Assembly: GCA_025618425.1 (NCBI GenBank) | Contig: CM046833.1 | Location: 2,612,672-2,676,671, forward strand | Direction: 5' to 3' | Origin: Heliocidaris tuberculata | Lineage: Eukaryota; Echinodermata; Echinoidea; Camarodonta; Echinometridae | DNA length: 64,000 bases | Shown: piece after piece, positions 33,136-45,147 of the stretch | How the letters are laid out: each line of letters starts with the position of its first letter | Position numbering within the stretch: the first letter of the stretch is position 1 | Position numbers and translations under genes: made by a program | The notes under the pieces: model-generated | Databases searched by the model: none | Told to the model about the DNA's origin: nothing | The model's input: the letters and a program-made list of their open reading frames with translations, nothing else

Positions 33136-34373
33136 AGATTGATAAGCCACAGAGCTCGTATAGCTACGTCTGGGTACGTACCGGTAGCGGCTCCGAAAAT
33201 TTGGCAAAGATATCTAAAACTAAAAGAAAAGGCTCAGATAGAAAATTAGAGCTAATAGTAATAGCATAAAGCGGGTTTAATACAGGAAATATGGGCCATC
33301 TCTTGAAATAAGCCACCGGTCAACGAGTGTGTACACGCACACTGCCGTGTAAAGTCAATAGATTAGAGGATGTGAACCCTCATACTTATTTTAGGCATTT
33401 ACAGTTTACACGCAATAAACTGCATGTACAATTAGTGAATACGGGGTGGCTTATTTCACGAGAATGCCAAAATATGTATACCGTATATATTCTGAGTATT
33501 ACTTACGGTACATAGAATAACGTCACAAAGGTAAGAAAATAATGTCTGGACAATAATCAATTTTGAGTCCGTAATCGCAAAAATTCTTCGATGAGTCGAG
33601 ATCGTCAGGAGTTAATGCATGGTATCTGTAAAGCGACAAAATATGAGAAAACAGTAGTGTGGCCAGCGAAATAAATACTTTCTGATAGCGAGCAGTGAAA
33701 ATTCTGCTAAATCTAAAATTTCATTGCTAAATCAAAAGTTTATTTAAAAATTCTCTGACAAGCAAAGAAAAAAAAAAGGTTATCAGCGTTTTTTTTTTTT
33801 TTTTTTTTTTTGGGGGGGGGGACTTTTTACTCAAAAATTCTCTGACAAGCAAAAAAAAAAAAAAAAGAAAAAAAAAAGAAAGAAACACCAGAATTATGCT
33901 AAAATTCTGCTAAATTTTGTCCAAAATATGCCTAGCATAATACTAAATGCTATAAGCGATCAAAATTCTGCCAGAAAGCAGAATTCTGCCAACTCTGGCA
34001 ACGTTGGAAAACAGTCACTAAAGTGAGATTCAGTCATAATCAATGCAATGGGATGGGTACAATTATGATACAATCCTGAAATTTTCCCTTGGTATACATG
34101 TAGGCCTTCTCTCCAGATCTTGAAAATATTTCTCTCAAGCGTACTGAAAAAAAACATTGATTGACTTCTATAATTCCCCCCCCCCCTCATTCTAGCTCCT
34201 TCTTCTTCTTCTTCTCTCTTTCTCTCTCTCCCTCTCTCTCTCTCTCCCTCTCTCGCTGTCTCTCTGCCTCTCTGTCTCTCTGTAATATATAACATTTTTT
34301 ATTCATTTAAAAAAATCACAAAGTGTGTAACATTTGATCAACTCAAGGACAAGTGATGATAAACTTGATGAGA
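33136..34373. other. No gene seen; low-complexity and duplicated flank
   Basis: Contains a poly-T/poly-G tract at 33789-33830, A-rich tracts, an oligo-C run at about 34178 and a (CT)n-type tract at 34200-34283. From about 34130 on it is a diverged copy of 45440-45640 (GATCAACTCAAGGAC, GTGATGATA markers), the sequence downstream of SOUL copy A. Confidence 0.55.
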
Positions 34374-34521
34374 GATCAGGGGAGCGTTTCATCAAGCATT
34401 TTGTCAGTGATTTTTACTGACAAATTTGCTCTCAGCCAATCAGATGCAAGGATTTCAGTAGCTTATAACACTTGTCGGATAAAATATCCGACAAATCCTT
34501 TCATGAAACGCCCCCCTGATC
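34374..34521. mobile_element. Palindromic MITE (GGGGAGCGTTTCATCAAGC)
   Basis: GATCAGGGGAGCGTTTCATC is mirrored by CATGAAACGCCCCCCTGATC. The interior keeps complementary ATTTTGTCAGTG / TCGGATAAAATATCC-type arms. The corresponding unoccupied sequence is GTCAGATCACCAGG at 45617-45630. An end of the same family is at 60495-60525. Confidence 0.75.
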
Positions 34522-35469
34522 ACCATATGTGTAAAATGATGACCTTGCATACAAATTGGTTAGGAAGCTATATACAGGACGATCACTATTATATACTTAG
34601 TAAACTATAAAATGATTAATTGTTTATGCACTACGTAAAGTCACTTCACTTCTGTTCCATTCTAATTATAGGCATACAATACCTGTATTTAAAGAAAGAA
34701 AATCCTTACAATCCGGCAGAAAAGGTTTGAAATTATGAATAATTTGAATGTAAAACAAAAAGATTTCAAAGTAGTTCACTGCCTTATCTGGTGACACTAC
34801 TGAATTCTGAATACTTCATAACCATATTGGGATAAGCATATTCTCATTTATATTCATCTCATATCAGACTCTGTTAGTTAACTTGTATATGTGCAACATT
34901 TTATTTGATATGTAGCGTAAGGTTGTACTTATTTAAACTTTCAATCCACACTTAAAACTTGCAATATATAGAAGTCTTTCACTTTTTAATATGTAACCTG
35001 TTTTATCATGTTTACATGAAATGAATTGCAAATATATGTTTTATTCATTTTACCTCATACCAGTACTATGTCATGATGTAAGTTATTAAATAATATTGCT
35101 CAAGTCGATTTGCAATAATAATTTTTATTAAATTTTAATTTTTTTAATCCCAATTATAGATATTTTAACTTTCTACATTCGTCTATTTTTTTTTTTTAAT
35201 GAATTGAATTGCTCTAATTTCTCAATTGTAATAAGAAGTCAATATGATGTTATTTGAATGCAATTGTTAATAATGAAATGATATTATGAAATGTTTCGTG
35301 AGAAATTATTGTAAACATGCGCAATTCAGCCAATGGCTGCAAAGCATTGTTCAAATAAAAGCATTTTAATTGAATTGAAAAATCACGCTTCTTACCTGCT
35401 TACCTCAAAGAACAAGTTTCTTTCAAGTACTGTATTAGAGGAGGTGATAAAGATAAGAAAGAAAAGGAT
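34522..35469. other. AT-rich; probable LINE 3' remnant
   Basis: No gene. It ends near 35383 with an AATTGAATTGAAAA tail resembling the 3' tail of the LINE at 52240-52260, so part of it may be a decayed LINE 3' end (low confidence). Confidence 0.35.
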
Positions 35470-35770
35470 TTTTTAAAGGCGGGGGGGGGGTGGTGTTTTT
35501 TACTCCAAAATTCTCTGACAAGCAAAAAAAAAGGGTTATCAGTATTTTGGGGGGTCTTTTTGCTCAAAAATTATATAAAAAGCAAAAAAAAAAAAAAAAA
35601 AAAAGGGGGGGGGGGTTATCAGTATTTCTAAAGGGGGAGGGGTGTTTTAACATCCAAGGGGGAGGGTTGTTTTAACTTCAAATAACACCCAAGGGGGAGG
35701 GGGGGTGTTTGAACACCTAAAACACCCAAAACATGGGCCCCCCCCCCTCCTCCCCTCCCCTCGATACGCG
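35470..35770. repeat. Oligo-G/oligo-A repeat cluster
   Basis: G-runs, A-runs and repeated GGGGGAGGGGTGTTTTAACA-like units. The repeated CTCTGACAAGCAAAAA motif also occurs at 33750 and 33840. Confidence 0.7.
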
Positions 35771-36967
35771 CATGAAGCAAAAAGTACAAAAAATAATATT
35801 CGTGTTGTTGTGTTGGGATAGATCGATACAGTTTATTTTCTTGAGTGGTAGATTGAGAGACTATCGGCAATGAGGCAATGAGAGTAACATAACATAATAA
35901 GACCTACATGAAGATACAGATGAATACAACAATACAGATGAGAGCAGAATCCATAGAGCCAAATACATAGGTATTTTATACTCACTGCTGAGGCACTTCT
36001 GGTTTCTGGCTTTTTATTTTACACCAAATTCTCTGACAATTAGCAACAACGACAAAAAAAGAATCGAAAAGGAAAAAAAAATGATTTTTTTTTTTTTTGG
36101 AGGGGGTGGCGTGTAAAAATGTCTACTGCAAAATTCTATGGAAAAAAATGATTGTCACGTAAAAACTGGAGGGGGCATAGTTTGAGGTTGTATATAAGGT
36201 GGAGAATGGGGTTTCAAAGTTGGGAGTTGGCAAGGGCCGGTTGTGCCCTGCTGAATTCCGCCAGTTGATCTAGTCATTGAGGGGGCATTGGCATCATGGT
36301 TGGGGGGGGGGGGGGGGCTCATTTTAAGTTAGGTAAATGAAATGGATGTTAACAACAAAAACATCTTCTCCATTTTCCCGGCTACCATCACTTCATTTTC
36401 TTTTCTTTTTCTTAAAATTTCCATCTAAAAAGTCGTACAATCATCTGCTTAAATGGAAATTATAGCATCGCACTAGGCATAACAGTATACATACCCCAAA
36501 AAGTCGTGCTTACTGTTTTGTTTTGTTTTTACTTTATTTTTATGTTTTGGGTGGCCTTTTTCATCTTTCTTTTTCCTTTCGAATTTTCTTTCTTTTTTAA
36601 TCCTTTCATCCACTTTGTATTGTATATTTCTCGCCTATATAGCCTCATCTTCCGAAACAGGTTCCACCCCCTCACTATTTAGACGCCCCTGAATAGACAT
36701 ATATATTCAAATAAATTTCTGAAGGTAAAATATTTATTTTCAGGTAACTAAAAAGCGAACAACCTCAAAGACAAACCTGTAAGAGCTATTTTGTAACGTA
36801 GATTAATATATGATATGTTTTCGGGATTTACTCGACAGAGACAAACCCAAACCATAAACTGATTACCTAAAAGCTGTGATTACTTAATTCACTTATCTCA
36901 AGTGCAAATATTGCGGTGGCTACTTAACTTCTTTCACATTACCCCGCACGTGTTTAAAATGATTTTA

Positions 36968-37282
36968 GGACAACTACACCCCTGGATGGACAACTACACC
37001 CTAGGACAATTACCCCCAGGACAACTACCCCCCCCCCCAGGACAATTAACCCCCGGTCAATTACCCCCGAGGAAAAATTAACCCCCATAAAATTACGATT
37101 ACCCCGATACCCCCCCCCCCCGAACAGGGCCCCCCCCCCCTGGACAACTACCCAAGAATCCGGGGGTAGTCGCGTCCTGCATGGGGTAATTGTCCTAGGA
37201 GGCAGTTGTCCAGGGGGTATAGTTGTCCAGGGTTAGTTGTCCGGGAGGTAATTTTACGGGAGGTAATTGTCCAGGGGGTAAT
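36968..37282. repeat. Inverted minisatellite of GGACAATTACCCCC units
   Basis: The left half is a run of GGACAAYTACCCC units, 13-16 bp each with expanded C-runs. The right half is the same unit inverted (GGGGGTAATTGTCC), meeting near 37160. The right edge abuts the truncated LINE at 37283. Both are absent from copy B, whose joined flank reads TTTAAAAATTCTACAGTAAA at 60443-60462. Confidence 0.85.
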
Positions 37283-38640
37283 TGTCCGGATACAGTTTAA
37301 AAGAAGGCTTTCGATGTTGCAAAAAGAAAGCTATCGGTGTTATATCGCACAATATCCTCTTATCTAAATTGCCATACTATCGTATAACATCAGTTACATT
37401 GGAATGGTTTTCTTCCTATCTTGCGAACAGACAACAGTGTGTATCGTATAAGGTGTTCAAAATACTTTCTTGACTGTCAAGACTGGGGTGCCCCAGGGCT
37501 CAATACTGGGGCCCTTGTTGTTTAAAAAAAAAATTAAATGATATATACAATTTAAAGTTTAACAATTCAACGAAAATTGCTCTCTACGCTGATCACACAG
37601 CAATTTTCTGTGAAAGGAAATAGCATTACAGATTGCCAAATCGTGCCTTCAAAGTGCATATGATTTTTTTAAACAAGTGGTTTAATTTGGCACAAAACGA
37701 AAAATCAAAAATCATATTCTGAAAATAATTAAGACATGAAAATGAGTGTTTGGAAACTGTCACTGATATCTAGGAGTCATTCTGGATCAGAGTTTAAGTT
37801 GTTTGTTACATAATTATATCTCATACCAACAAGGAGATAAATCAAGCCATTGCATGTATAAGACGGATCCAGTCTTTCACTCGGCGAATTATTGACCTGC
37901 TATTCTCTTATCCTTCTACATATAGACTATATTTCAGTCGTTTCGGGAACCTGTAAGAAGACAAATTTATCAAAATTACAAAGTAGCCACAATAGATATG
38001 CAAGATAAGTGCTCCAAAATGATTATACAACCTCCAAAGGTACATTATTAGGCAAGCTTGACTGGCAAAGTGTTCCTAACAGGATCCATTACCAATACAG
38101 CATTGCTGCTTTCAAAATACTGAATGAACTAACCCCTTATTATTTAAATGACTTTGCGTGTAAACGTCCCATCTATTACGTTATACTCGTCATTCCACTT
38201 CAAATCCTCTTTCTGCTCTAAAACCAAACACTGAATTAAAAAAGCGATCCTTTTCTTACACTGCTCCCTCAATCTATAACAAATTGCCTGTGCAAATTTA
38301 AACCGTTACCTCACTACAAAGCTTTAAACATGAAATCCGTTCGTTATCAATTAACAGGCCTACATATATGGTACAGCATGCTATTATGAATGTTTCGTTT
38401 GTTTTGTTGTTTTGTTTTGTTGCATATATTTAATTGTTTTATGTTGCTTGTACCAATTACTTTTGTTATTATATACTAAGTTTTATGTTATGATTTTTTA
38501 AATTACTGCGTCTATATTTTAGGATTGTCCAATTTTTTCTTTGTATATACACAGGGCTCTTTTTTAAAGCAGGCCTTTAGGTTCTGAAAAGACTACCCTG
38601 TTTTTAAATATAACGTAATAAATAAATCAATCAATCAATC
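37283..38640 (+). pseudogene. Decayed non-LTR retrotransposon reverse transcriptase fragment
   Basis: Frames broken by frameshifts encode recognisable RT pieces: HNILLSKLPYY followed by EWFSSYLANRQQCV (37346-37445), then a GVPQGSILGP-like segment in another frame (about 37485-37515) and an LYADHT segment corresponding to the YADD catalytic motif (about 37585). The 3' end has repeated AATC tails (38608-38640). Related to the CR1/Jockey group. 5' truncated; not functional. Confidence 0.82.
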
Positions 38641-38830
38641 TACTGTAAAATAAAACAACACTTAGTAACAAGATAAGATTGAAAATATAGGGGTATACAC
38701 TCATGAAAACATATTATTAACATAATTAACATGGGCTTGCATAGTGACAGAGTATATGAATGAAACGATATTCTATCAGAGTATATACGACCATTGCATC
38801 ATCCTGTTGGTATAGGATTTTGCCCCTTAA

Positions 38831-39403
38831 CCCTTTCAGGGCCCCGTTGCATAAAAATTACCATTAACGGTAACTTTGCTATCAATGGTAACTCCCATGG
38901 AAACCTTGATTTTGATTGGCTGTTGAGTGATGTTACCATGGTAGTTACCATTCATAGCAGAGTTACCGTTAATGGTAAGTTTTATGCAACAGGGCCCAGG
39001 ACATTAATAATTTAAGGGCTAAATTGATCACATTTTGTTCTTCAAATTGGTAACAATAATATTTTTGTTTTAGTGCTATATGGTTCTAATAAGGTGTAAC
39101 GTCTTTGAAAACAATATACGTGGTGAGAAATTTTGTTAAAAAGTTTTAAAATTTCCAATTTTGAAGAAGAAAAATGATTTTGAACTTTCCAATGTGTTGC
39201 AAATTTAAGGATTTTGAAGCTTACTCTCGTTTTTAAAATCTCTGGCATCAAACGCATTATGGTCATGCAACAAAATTAATATGGACATATAGAGAGTGCA
39301 GAAATGTTTGCTCTTTCAATCCATGCATCTGGTATATTTTTAGAGCTCTGAATCAAAAGTTATTTAGCAAAACCATAAAATGTGGTAAATTTTCTCGAAA
39401 GGG
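38831..39403. mobile_element. piggyBac-like MITE, copy 2, with empty site in copy B
   Basis: TTAA at 38827-38830, then CCCTTTCAGG; right end CGAAAGGG then TTAA at 39404-39407. The interior matches the element at 11517-11829. Segmental copy B has a single TTAA at 60647-60650 in the same flanks (GTACCCCTG / AAGCTTTCTCTGTTTGAAC), which directly shows a TTAA-duplicating insertion. A second MITE is nested inside it. Confidence 0.9.
38839..38997. mobile_element. Palindromic MITE (GGGCCCYGTTGCATAAAA), nested
   Basis: GGGCCCCGTTGCATAAAAAT is mirrored by ACTTTTATGCAACAGGGCCC-type sequence ending at 38997. A TTACCATTAACGGTAAC motif is in both arms. It lies within the left end of the TTAA element and is absent from the 11517 copy. 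Confidence 0.85.
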
Positions 39404-39501
39404 TTAAAGCTTTCTCTGTTTGAACTAGCATTCTTGAAATTAAAAGTGAGTGTAAATTCTAGAATGAACAATTACTTTGCATGGCTGTCATGGATATTCA
39501 T

Positions 39502-39800
39502 ACGGGGGTGCTCCTTTTCCGAACGGTTCGTAATTCAGAAACACAAATTTCCCATAGCAGAGGGTTCATAATACCGAACACTGATGCCTTTCTCCGAAGG
39601 TTCGTTATTCCGAAGGTTCGTAATTCTGAAAGTGAAAAGGGGTTCATAATTCCGAAGATTCGTAAATCCAAAAGTGCAATAGAGCCTTACATAAATTTTC
39701 GGAATTACGAACCTTCGGAAATATGAACCCTGTTTCATTTTCTGAATAACGAACCTTCGGAATTATAAATGAACCTTCGGAAAAAAGACATATAACCGTC
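39502..39800 (+). mobile_element. TTCCGAAGGTTC short-repeat element, copy 2
   Basis: Starts CGGGGGTGCTCCTTTTCCG and ends GACATATAACCGTCCG, flanked by TA on both sides (39500-39501 and 39801-39802). It is composed of direct TTCCGAAGGTTCGTAATT units, then inverted ones (AATTACGAACCTTCGGAA). Copy B lacks it: its flank runs straight from GGATGTCCATATA to the GGGAAAGATTGGG segment. Confidence 0.8.
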
Positions 39801-40139
39801 CGTATTATTTAGCATACTATATAGTAGACAGGGAAAGATTGGGCAATTTATGACCAACTATATTTTGTCCAATTATGGTCGAAATGTAAAATCATTTTAC
39901 TGGTCACGTGACTAACCAGCAGCACAGGGTAACAGGGTCAGTTTAAAAATAAGAAGTGACAACATATTCAAAAACGGCAAGTAGTACCGGTATTGGGCAT
40001 AAATTAAACTTACCCACAATTGTCGAACACAATTTGGGGCAATTTTTTACTTATATAATAGTTTTTAAAATTTACTGAATTGACATGTTCCATTCATTTG
40101 CAATATCTTTAGAATGGCAATTCGTTACGTCATCATCGC

Positions 40140-40554
40140 CAGTCAGACCCAACTCCGGAAAACCGAGCACAGGTATATACTCCGAAAACGGCGTATGGAG
40201 CAAGATGAATAGAGAGCCCTCATCGTTCAGTGCGAGACAGTGTGTACAAAGGACATGGGGGAAATCGTGCAATGTCGACCTGCTGTTGATAATATATTTT
40301 TCAAAAATAATGCTGCTGATATATCTATTTCAAACGTTTGTCATTTGAAATGCCGAATCATTCAAGGATTCTGAAGATAATTGACACGCAGCATTATTTT
40401 TAAAAATTTATATATCTTTGGCTGGTTGACTTTCCAAGACTTTCCCCATGCCTTTTGTACACATTGCCTCACACTGAACGATGAGGGCTCTATATTCATA
40501 CGCCGTTTTCGGAGTATGTACCTGTGCTCGGTTTTCCGGAGTTGGGTCTGACTG
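40140..40554. mobile_element. MITE inserted in SOUL copy A exon 1
   Basis: The ends CAGTCAGACCCAACTCCGG and CCGGAGTTGGGTCTGACTG are perfect inverted repeats, and complementarity continues for about 190 bp into each arm. ATCGC flanks both sides (40135-40139, 40555-40559). The intact sequence in copy B (CATCATCGCTGCTATC, 61078-61093) is the empty site with one ATCGC. 5-bp target duplication. Confidence 0.93.
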
Positions 40555-41087
40555 ATCGCTGCTTTCTTTCTGTGTCTCTCTGTAGTGATCGCTCAGGAGA
40601 ACGAGGATCCTGCTTTCTGTAAAGGACACCAGTGCCCGAGATCCGCCGTAGTCAACTCTAAATTGAGTATTGTTTCATACGATTCGGATTCCCATCATTA
40701 CCCTGAAATCTCCCGAAACCACTAGAAACATTCCGAAAACCCTATGAAACCTTTATTCGACTCCTCTCGATACTACTTATGATTTTAACTTCCAAAACTT
40801 CCCGAAAAATCCCTAAAACCTCCCGAATCATTCCGAATCTTCGAGTCTTTGAAAGGTTTCCTCGATTCCTCTCGATAAGATATGATTTTAGCATCCGATC
40901 ATTATTCCCGAAACATCCCAAAACATCCCAAAACATCTTGAAACGTCCCGAAGCCTTCTGATGTCACTCAAAACAAATTAAAGGTTCGCCTAATGGCATG
41001 GTTGACACATGATATAGTGATTGTGAAATATGGAAATAACACATTTAGATTGGAACAACGTCTAAGGCCTCTGTCTACGTTTTAATG

Positions 41088-41093
41088 CAATCG

Positions 41094-41163
<70 letters not shown>

Positions 41164-41188
41164 TAATAATAATGATAATAATGATAAT

Positions 41189-41232
<44 letters not shown>

Positions 41233-41318
41233 TAATAATAATGATAATAATTATAATAATAATAATAATAATTATAATAATAGTAATAATAATAATAATG
41301 ATAATAATAATAATAATG

Positions 41319-41380
<62 letters not shown>
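41088..41380 (+). repeat. (AAT)n microsatellite, expanded SINE tail (left part)
   Basis: About 290 bp of AAT with rare GAT/ATT variants. With the right part (41704-41822) it forms the A/T-rich tail of the minus-strand SINE. Copy B has only about 20 bp at the same place (61540-61560). Confidence 0.9.
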
Positions 41381-41381
<1 letters not shown>

Positions 41382-41703
41382 GCCCGTATTCTAGAAAGTG
41401 GCCTAAGTTAAGCTTGGCTTAACTTATGACACAGAGTTAAGCCTGGCTTAACTTAGGACACTGATTTATGGAAGGCCATTCGTCAACCCCTAAGTCCCAC
41501 ATAAATTACTATATTTATGTAATAAAATAAAGAAACAAATTATTTTCAGGCATTAAATGAGCATCAGAAATCAGTTGTTTTCATATTTGCATTTAATCCT
41601 AGAACTATGGTGATTTTGTAGGATTATATAGGGTGACATTTAACTAGGTGGCCTAAATCTATAGGTGGGGACTTAAGTTAGGTGCCTTTCGAGAATACGG
41701 GCC
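41381..41703. mobile_element. MITE (GGCCCGTATTCT) inside the (AAT)n tract
   Basis: GGCCCGTATTCTAGAAAG is mirrored by CTTTCGAGAATACGGGCC (41686-41703). Subterminal TAAGTTAAGC/CTTAAGTTAGG segments are also inverted. It splits the microsatellite into two blocks. Confidence 0.85.
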
Positions 41704-42260
<557 letters not shown>

Positions 42261-42332
42261 TTACTGTTGAAGGAATAAATCATGAAAATATGTTACTTTT
42301 TTTTTTTAAATAAAATTTCATTTTCATTCCAG

Positions 42333-42468
42333 AATGATGACTATGAGATTCGAGATTATGAGAGCTCAGTATGGGTCAGTACTGTGGTAGAAGGAAGATG
42401 GTATAATAGTTCTACCAGTGAAGGATTCTACAGGCTTTTCTATTACATCTCAGGCAACAACACAGATG
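42333..42468 (+). pseudogene. SOUL copy A exon 2
   Basis: 136 nt, encodes NDDYEIRDYESSVWVSTVVE to NNTDG, differing from copy B at a few residues (N/D, S/R). Splice sites intact. Confidence 0.85.
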
Positions 42469-42862
42469 GTAAGGTTTTTACAAAGCCACTTCCCTCTCCT
42501 TAATGCCATGTATTTACGAAGGACTGTATGTTGTTAAAAAGAGCACATTGCAAGGCATTGTGCACAATCCTCGCTCTACAACCCGAAATATTTACTACAC
42601 CTTATATTCTTGCATTTTGTTTTTAAACATGTTGAAGTACAGGGCATTTGTTCTACATAACACACACACACAACAATTTTTACACAGCGTGAAAACATAC
42701 GTGATCGTGTCAAATATAAGAAATTTCTAGTGCAAAATCTACAATATACCGCTTACAAAAATTTCTGTTGTCATTTCTTGTTCCCTTGGTTGATCGGCGA
42801 ATCCTGAAATTAGCTTTCATTATCTAAATACGTTTTTCCTGACCTTAAAATCATTTATCCAT

Positions 42863-43022
42863 GGGCCGCGGAACCGGGGGGGGGGGGGGGGCTGCAGCCT
42901 CCTACTTTTTTTAGAAGACACGTTAAAAAAATCTCGGAAAAAAGGCTCGAAAATTGTCATTAATGAGTGAAATCAGAACAGCCCCCCCCCCCCCCCACTT
43001 TCAAAAACACTCCGCGGCCCCT
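42863..43022. mobile_element. Poly-G/poly-C element with GGGCCGCGG ends in SOUL copy A intron 2
   Basis: GGGCCGCGGAACC and a G-run at the left; a C-run and CACTCCGCGGCCCC at the right. Copy B joins the flanks directly (ATTTATCCGTGTATTCACT, 62416-62434), so the oligo-G/C element is a discrete insertion. Confidence 0.78.
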
Positions 43023-43403
43023 GATGTATTCAAACCACTCTCCATCTCTTCCCCATCATCGACCCCGCCCACTAAGCAGCAGCTGGGGGACAACTTACGG
43101 TGGGAGTGAGAACTTAACCCTGACCCTGAGCTTGTCAGGACAGGGGGAGGGGGGGGGGGGGGACGCGACAAGTCTTGCTTCTTGTTATATAATACAATCT
43201 TCAAAATTTTCCAGGGTTTCCCCCGTCCCCCCCCCCCCCCCCCCTCCCGGATCGCCGCCCATGACCCCAAGCCCTTCCCTTTTCGTGTTATTGATGATGT
43301 AACCACCGGCGATGAGAGGGCGTAATATCTCACATCGTTTTACATTGAGTTAATGTCCTTCTGGCTCCCAACATCGTCATTTATTCATGCAATAAAATTT
43401 CAG

Positions 43404-43590
43404 GTTCAAATATTAACATGACAGTTCCAGTAACTAAGAAGGTAGTAGACAATAGCATTGGCCCTCTGCGAAAGATAACATTTACTATCTCCTTCTTTGT
43501 GCCCTTTGACCTTCAAAAGGCAACCCACCACAACCAACCGATGATCAGGTCTTCTTTACAACACTCCCGGTACAAGAGGGTGTATGCACG
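43404..43590 (+). pseudogene. SOUL copy A exon 3 with compensating indels
   Basis: 187 nt against 184 in copy B. After FVPFDLQ, two extra bases shift the frame; one more extra base near CGGTACAAGAGG restores it. The region between reads KATHHNQPMIRSSLQ instead of the DNPPQPTDDQVFFTT of copy B, without a stop. Confidence 0.85.
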
Positions 43591-44027
43591 GTAAGTACAG
43601 AAGGAAATAAAATGATTGATTTACCTTATGCTATGCCTATTGAAGCTAAATTGTAATTAATTCAATATCAAGAACAAGAGAGAGAGGGGGAGAGAGAGAG
43701 AGAAGAAGAAGAAGAGGAGATGTCAAAAAAGCTAATTTTCGGGGTACCTTTATTCAAAGTTATCTGACAAGGAAGCAAGAAAGCAAACGAGCAAGGAAAA
43801 AAAATATTACCGGGGCGGTGGGCAATAACTACATAGGGCAAGATTTTTTTTTTTTTTTTTTAAATATGTGTAGCTTACGTAAGATGCAGTGCCAGATTTG
43901 GATTTCGTCGAGGGAGGGGGTGGGGGTGGGCACGGAGATTCCCCACCGTCGAGGCTATAAAATCATAAAATCACGAATATCTACAATATAATTGACATTT
44001 TTTTATGTTTTGAATTCAATCACACAG

Positions 44028-44202
44028 ATCTTTTGGTGGGTTCGCATCTGGTCTAGACTACAGATCTAATGCTCTTGACCTAGCCCAGGACCTGACCAGG
44101 GACGGCCAGGCCTATGATGATTCATACTACTACACGACTGGCTATGATAGTCCATATAACCTCACCAATCGGAGAAACGAAGTTTGGTTCATTGCAAACT
44201 AA
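44028..44202 (+). pseudogene. SOUL copy A exon 4 (C-terminus)
   Basis: Acceptor AATCACACAG, phase 2 in, TAA stop at 44200-44202. It encodes SFGGFASGLDYRSNALDL to RRNEVWFIAN, typical SOUL C-terminal residues. The corresponding exon of copy B should lie just right of the window. Confidence 0.85.
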
Positions 44203-44973
44203 AAGAAAACGAAATAGGATCAACAATATAAGAATTGAAAATGAGAAAAGATAAATGTTCTTTTGTTGTAACATGAATAAGAAGAGGTGGGAATATGGAT
44301 CAAAGAAAGAAATGTCGGACCAGTCTTTATTTTAAACAATATGCATTTTGTTTAGATGAAGAATGATAATAAGGGATGATAATTAGGCATGCTATTTCCT
44401 CCTTCTCTACTCTCTCATTTTTTCTAAATGCTCTGCTTCTTTACTGCTCTCTGTGTTCGTTCTCATTTTCATATAATTAATTTAATGTAGTCTTCAATGT
44501 TGTTAATTTTTTTCTTACACCTCAAAAGTTAATACTCTTTATTTTGCTTGTAATAATAAAAAATGTTACTGCACTTAGTTTTGTTGTCAATTATTTTGTA
44601 TATTGTTGACTGCACATTAGTTATTGTAATATACTTTGAAAAATGAAAATGAAATGAAATAAAATCTAAATCTGAAATCTGAAATCTGAAAGGAACAAGG
44701 ACGCAGATAGTGACGGTCATAAAAAGTAAATAAATATAAGGCACTTTTTGGGATAAAAATGGAAACTTTAAAAGAATTATATTCAAACAAGGCTAACGGA
44801 TTATAAATTTCTGTAAAACCTTTGTTCAAATACTACATTCTTATCAGTTTATTTATTGTAAATAATTAAAACACACTCATAAAAATGGACTAACTTTAAT
44901 TGGTACCATTATGAGTATGCCTAATTCTTGATTGAGTGCAGGAGCACATACATGTATAGAACCAAAAAATAGG

Positions 44974-45009
<36 letters not shown>

Positions 45010-45106
45010 GAATTGCACTGGAGACATAGAATGAGAAGAAATGAAGGAGATATGGCTAAAATTTGAAATAGAGGAAGAGAGGAAGAGAATAAAAAACAAG
45101 GAAGAA

Positions 45107-45147
<41 letters not shown>

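Noticed and set aside
37283..38640. A functional reverse transcriptase gene
   Set aside because: Frames are short, broken and truncated; only motif fragments remain.
41085..41411. 108-codon open frame of almost pure isoleucine
   Set aside because: Translation of the (AAT)n microsatellite; not a protein gene. The same applies to the Leu/Tyr-rich frames at 41673-41921.
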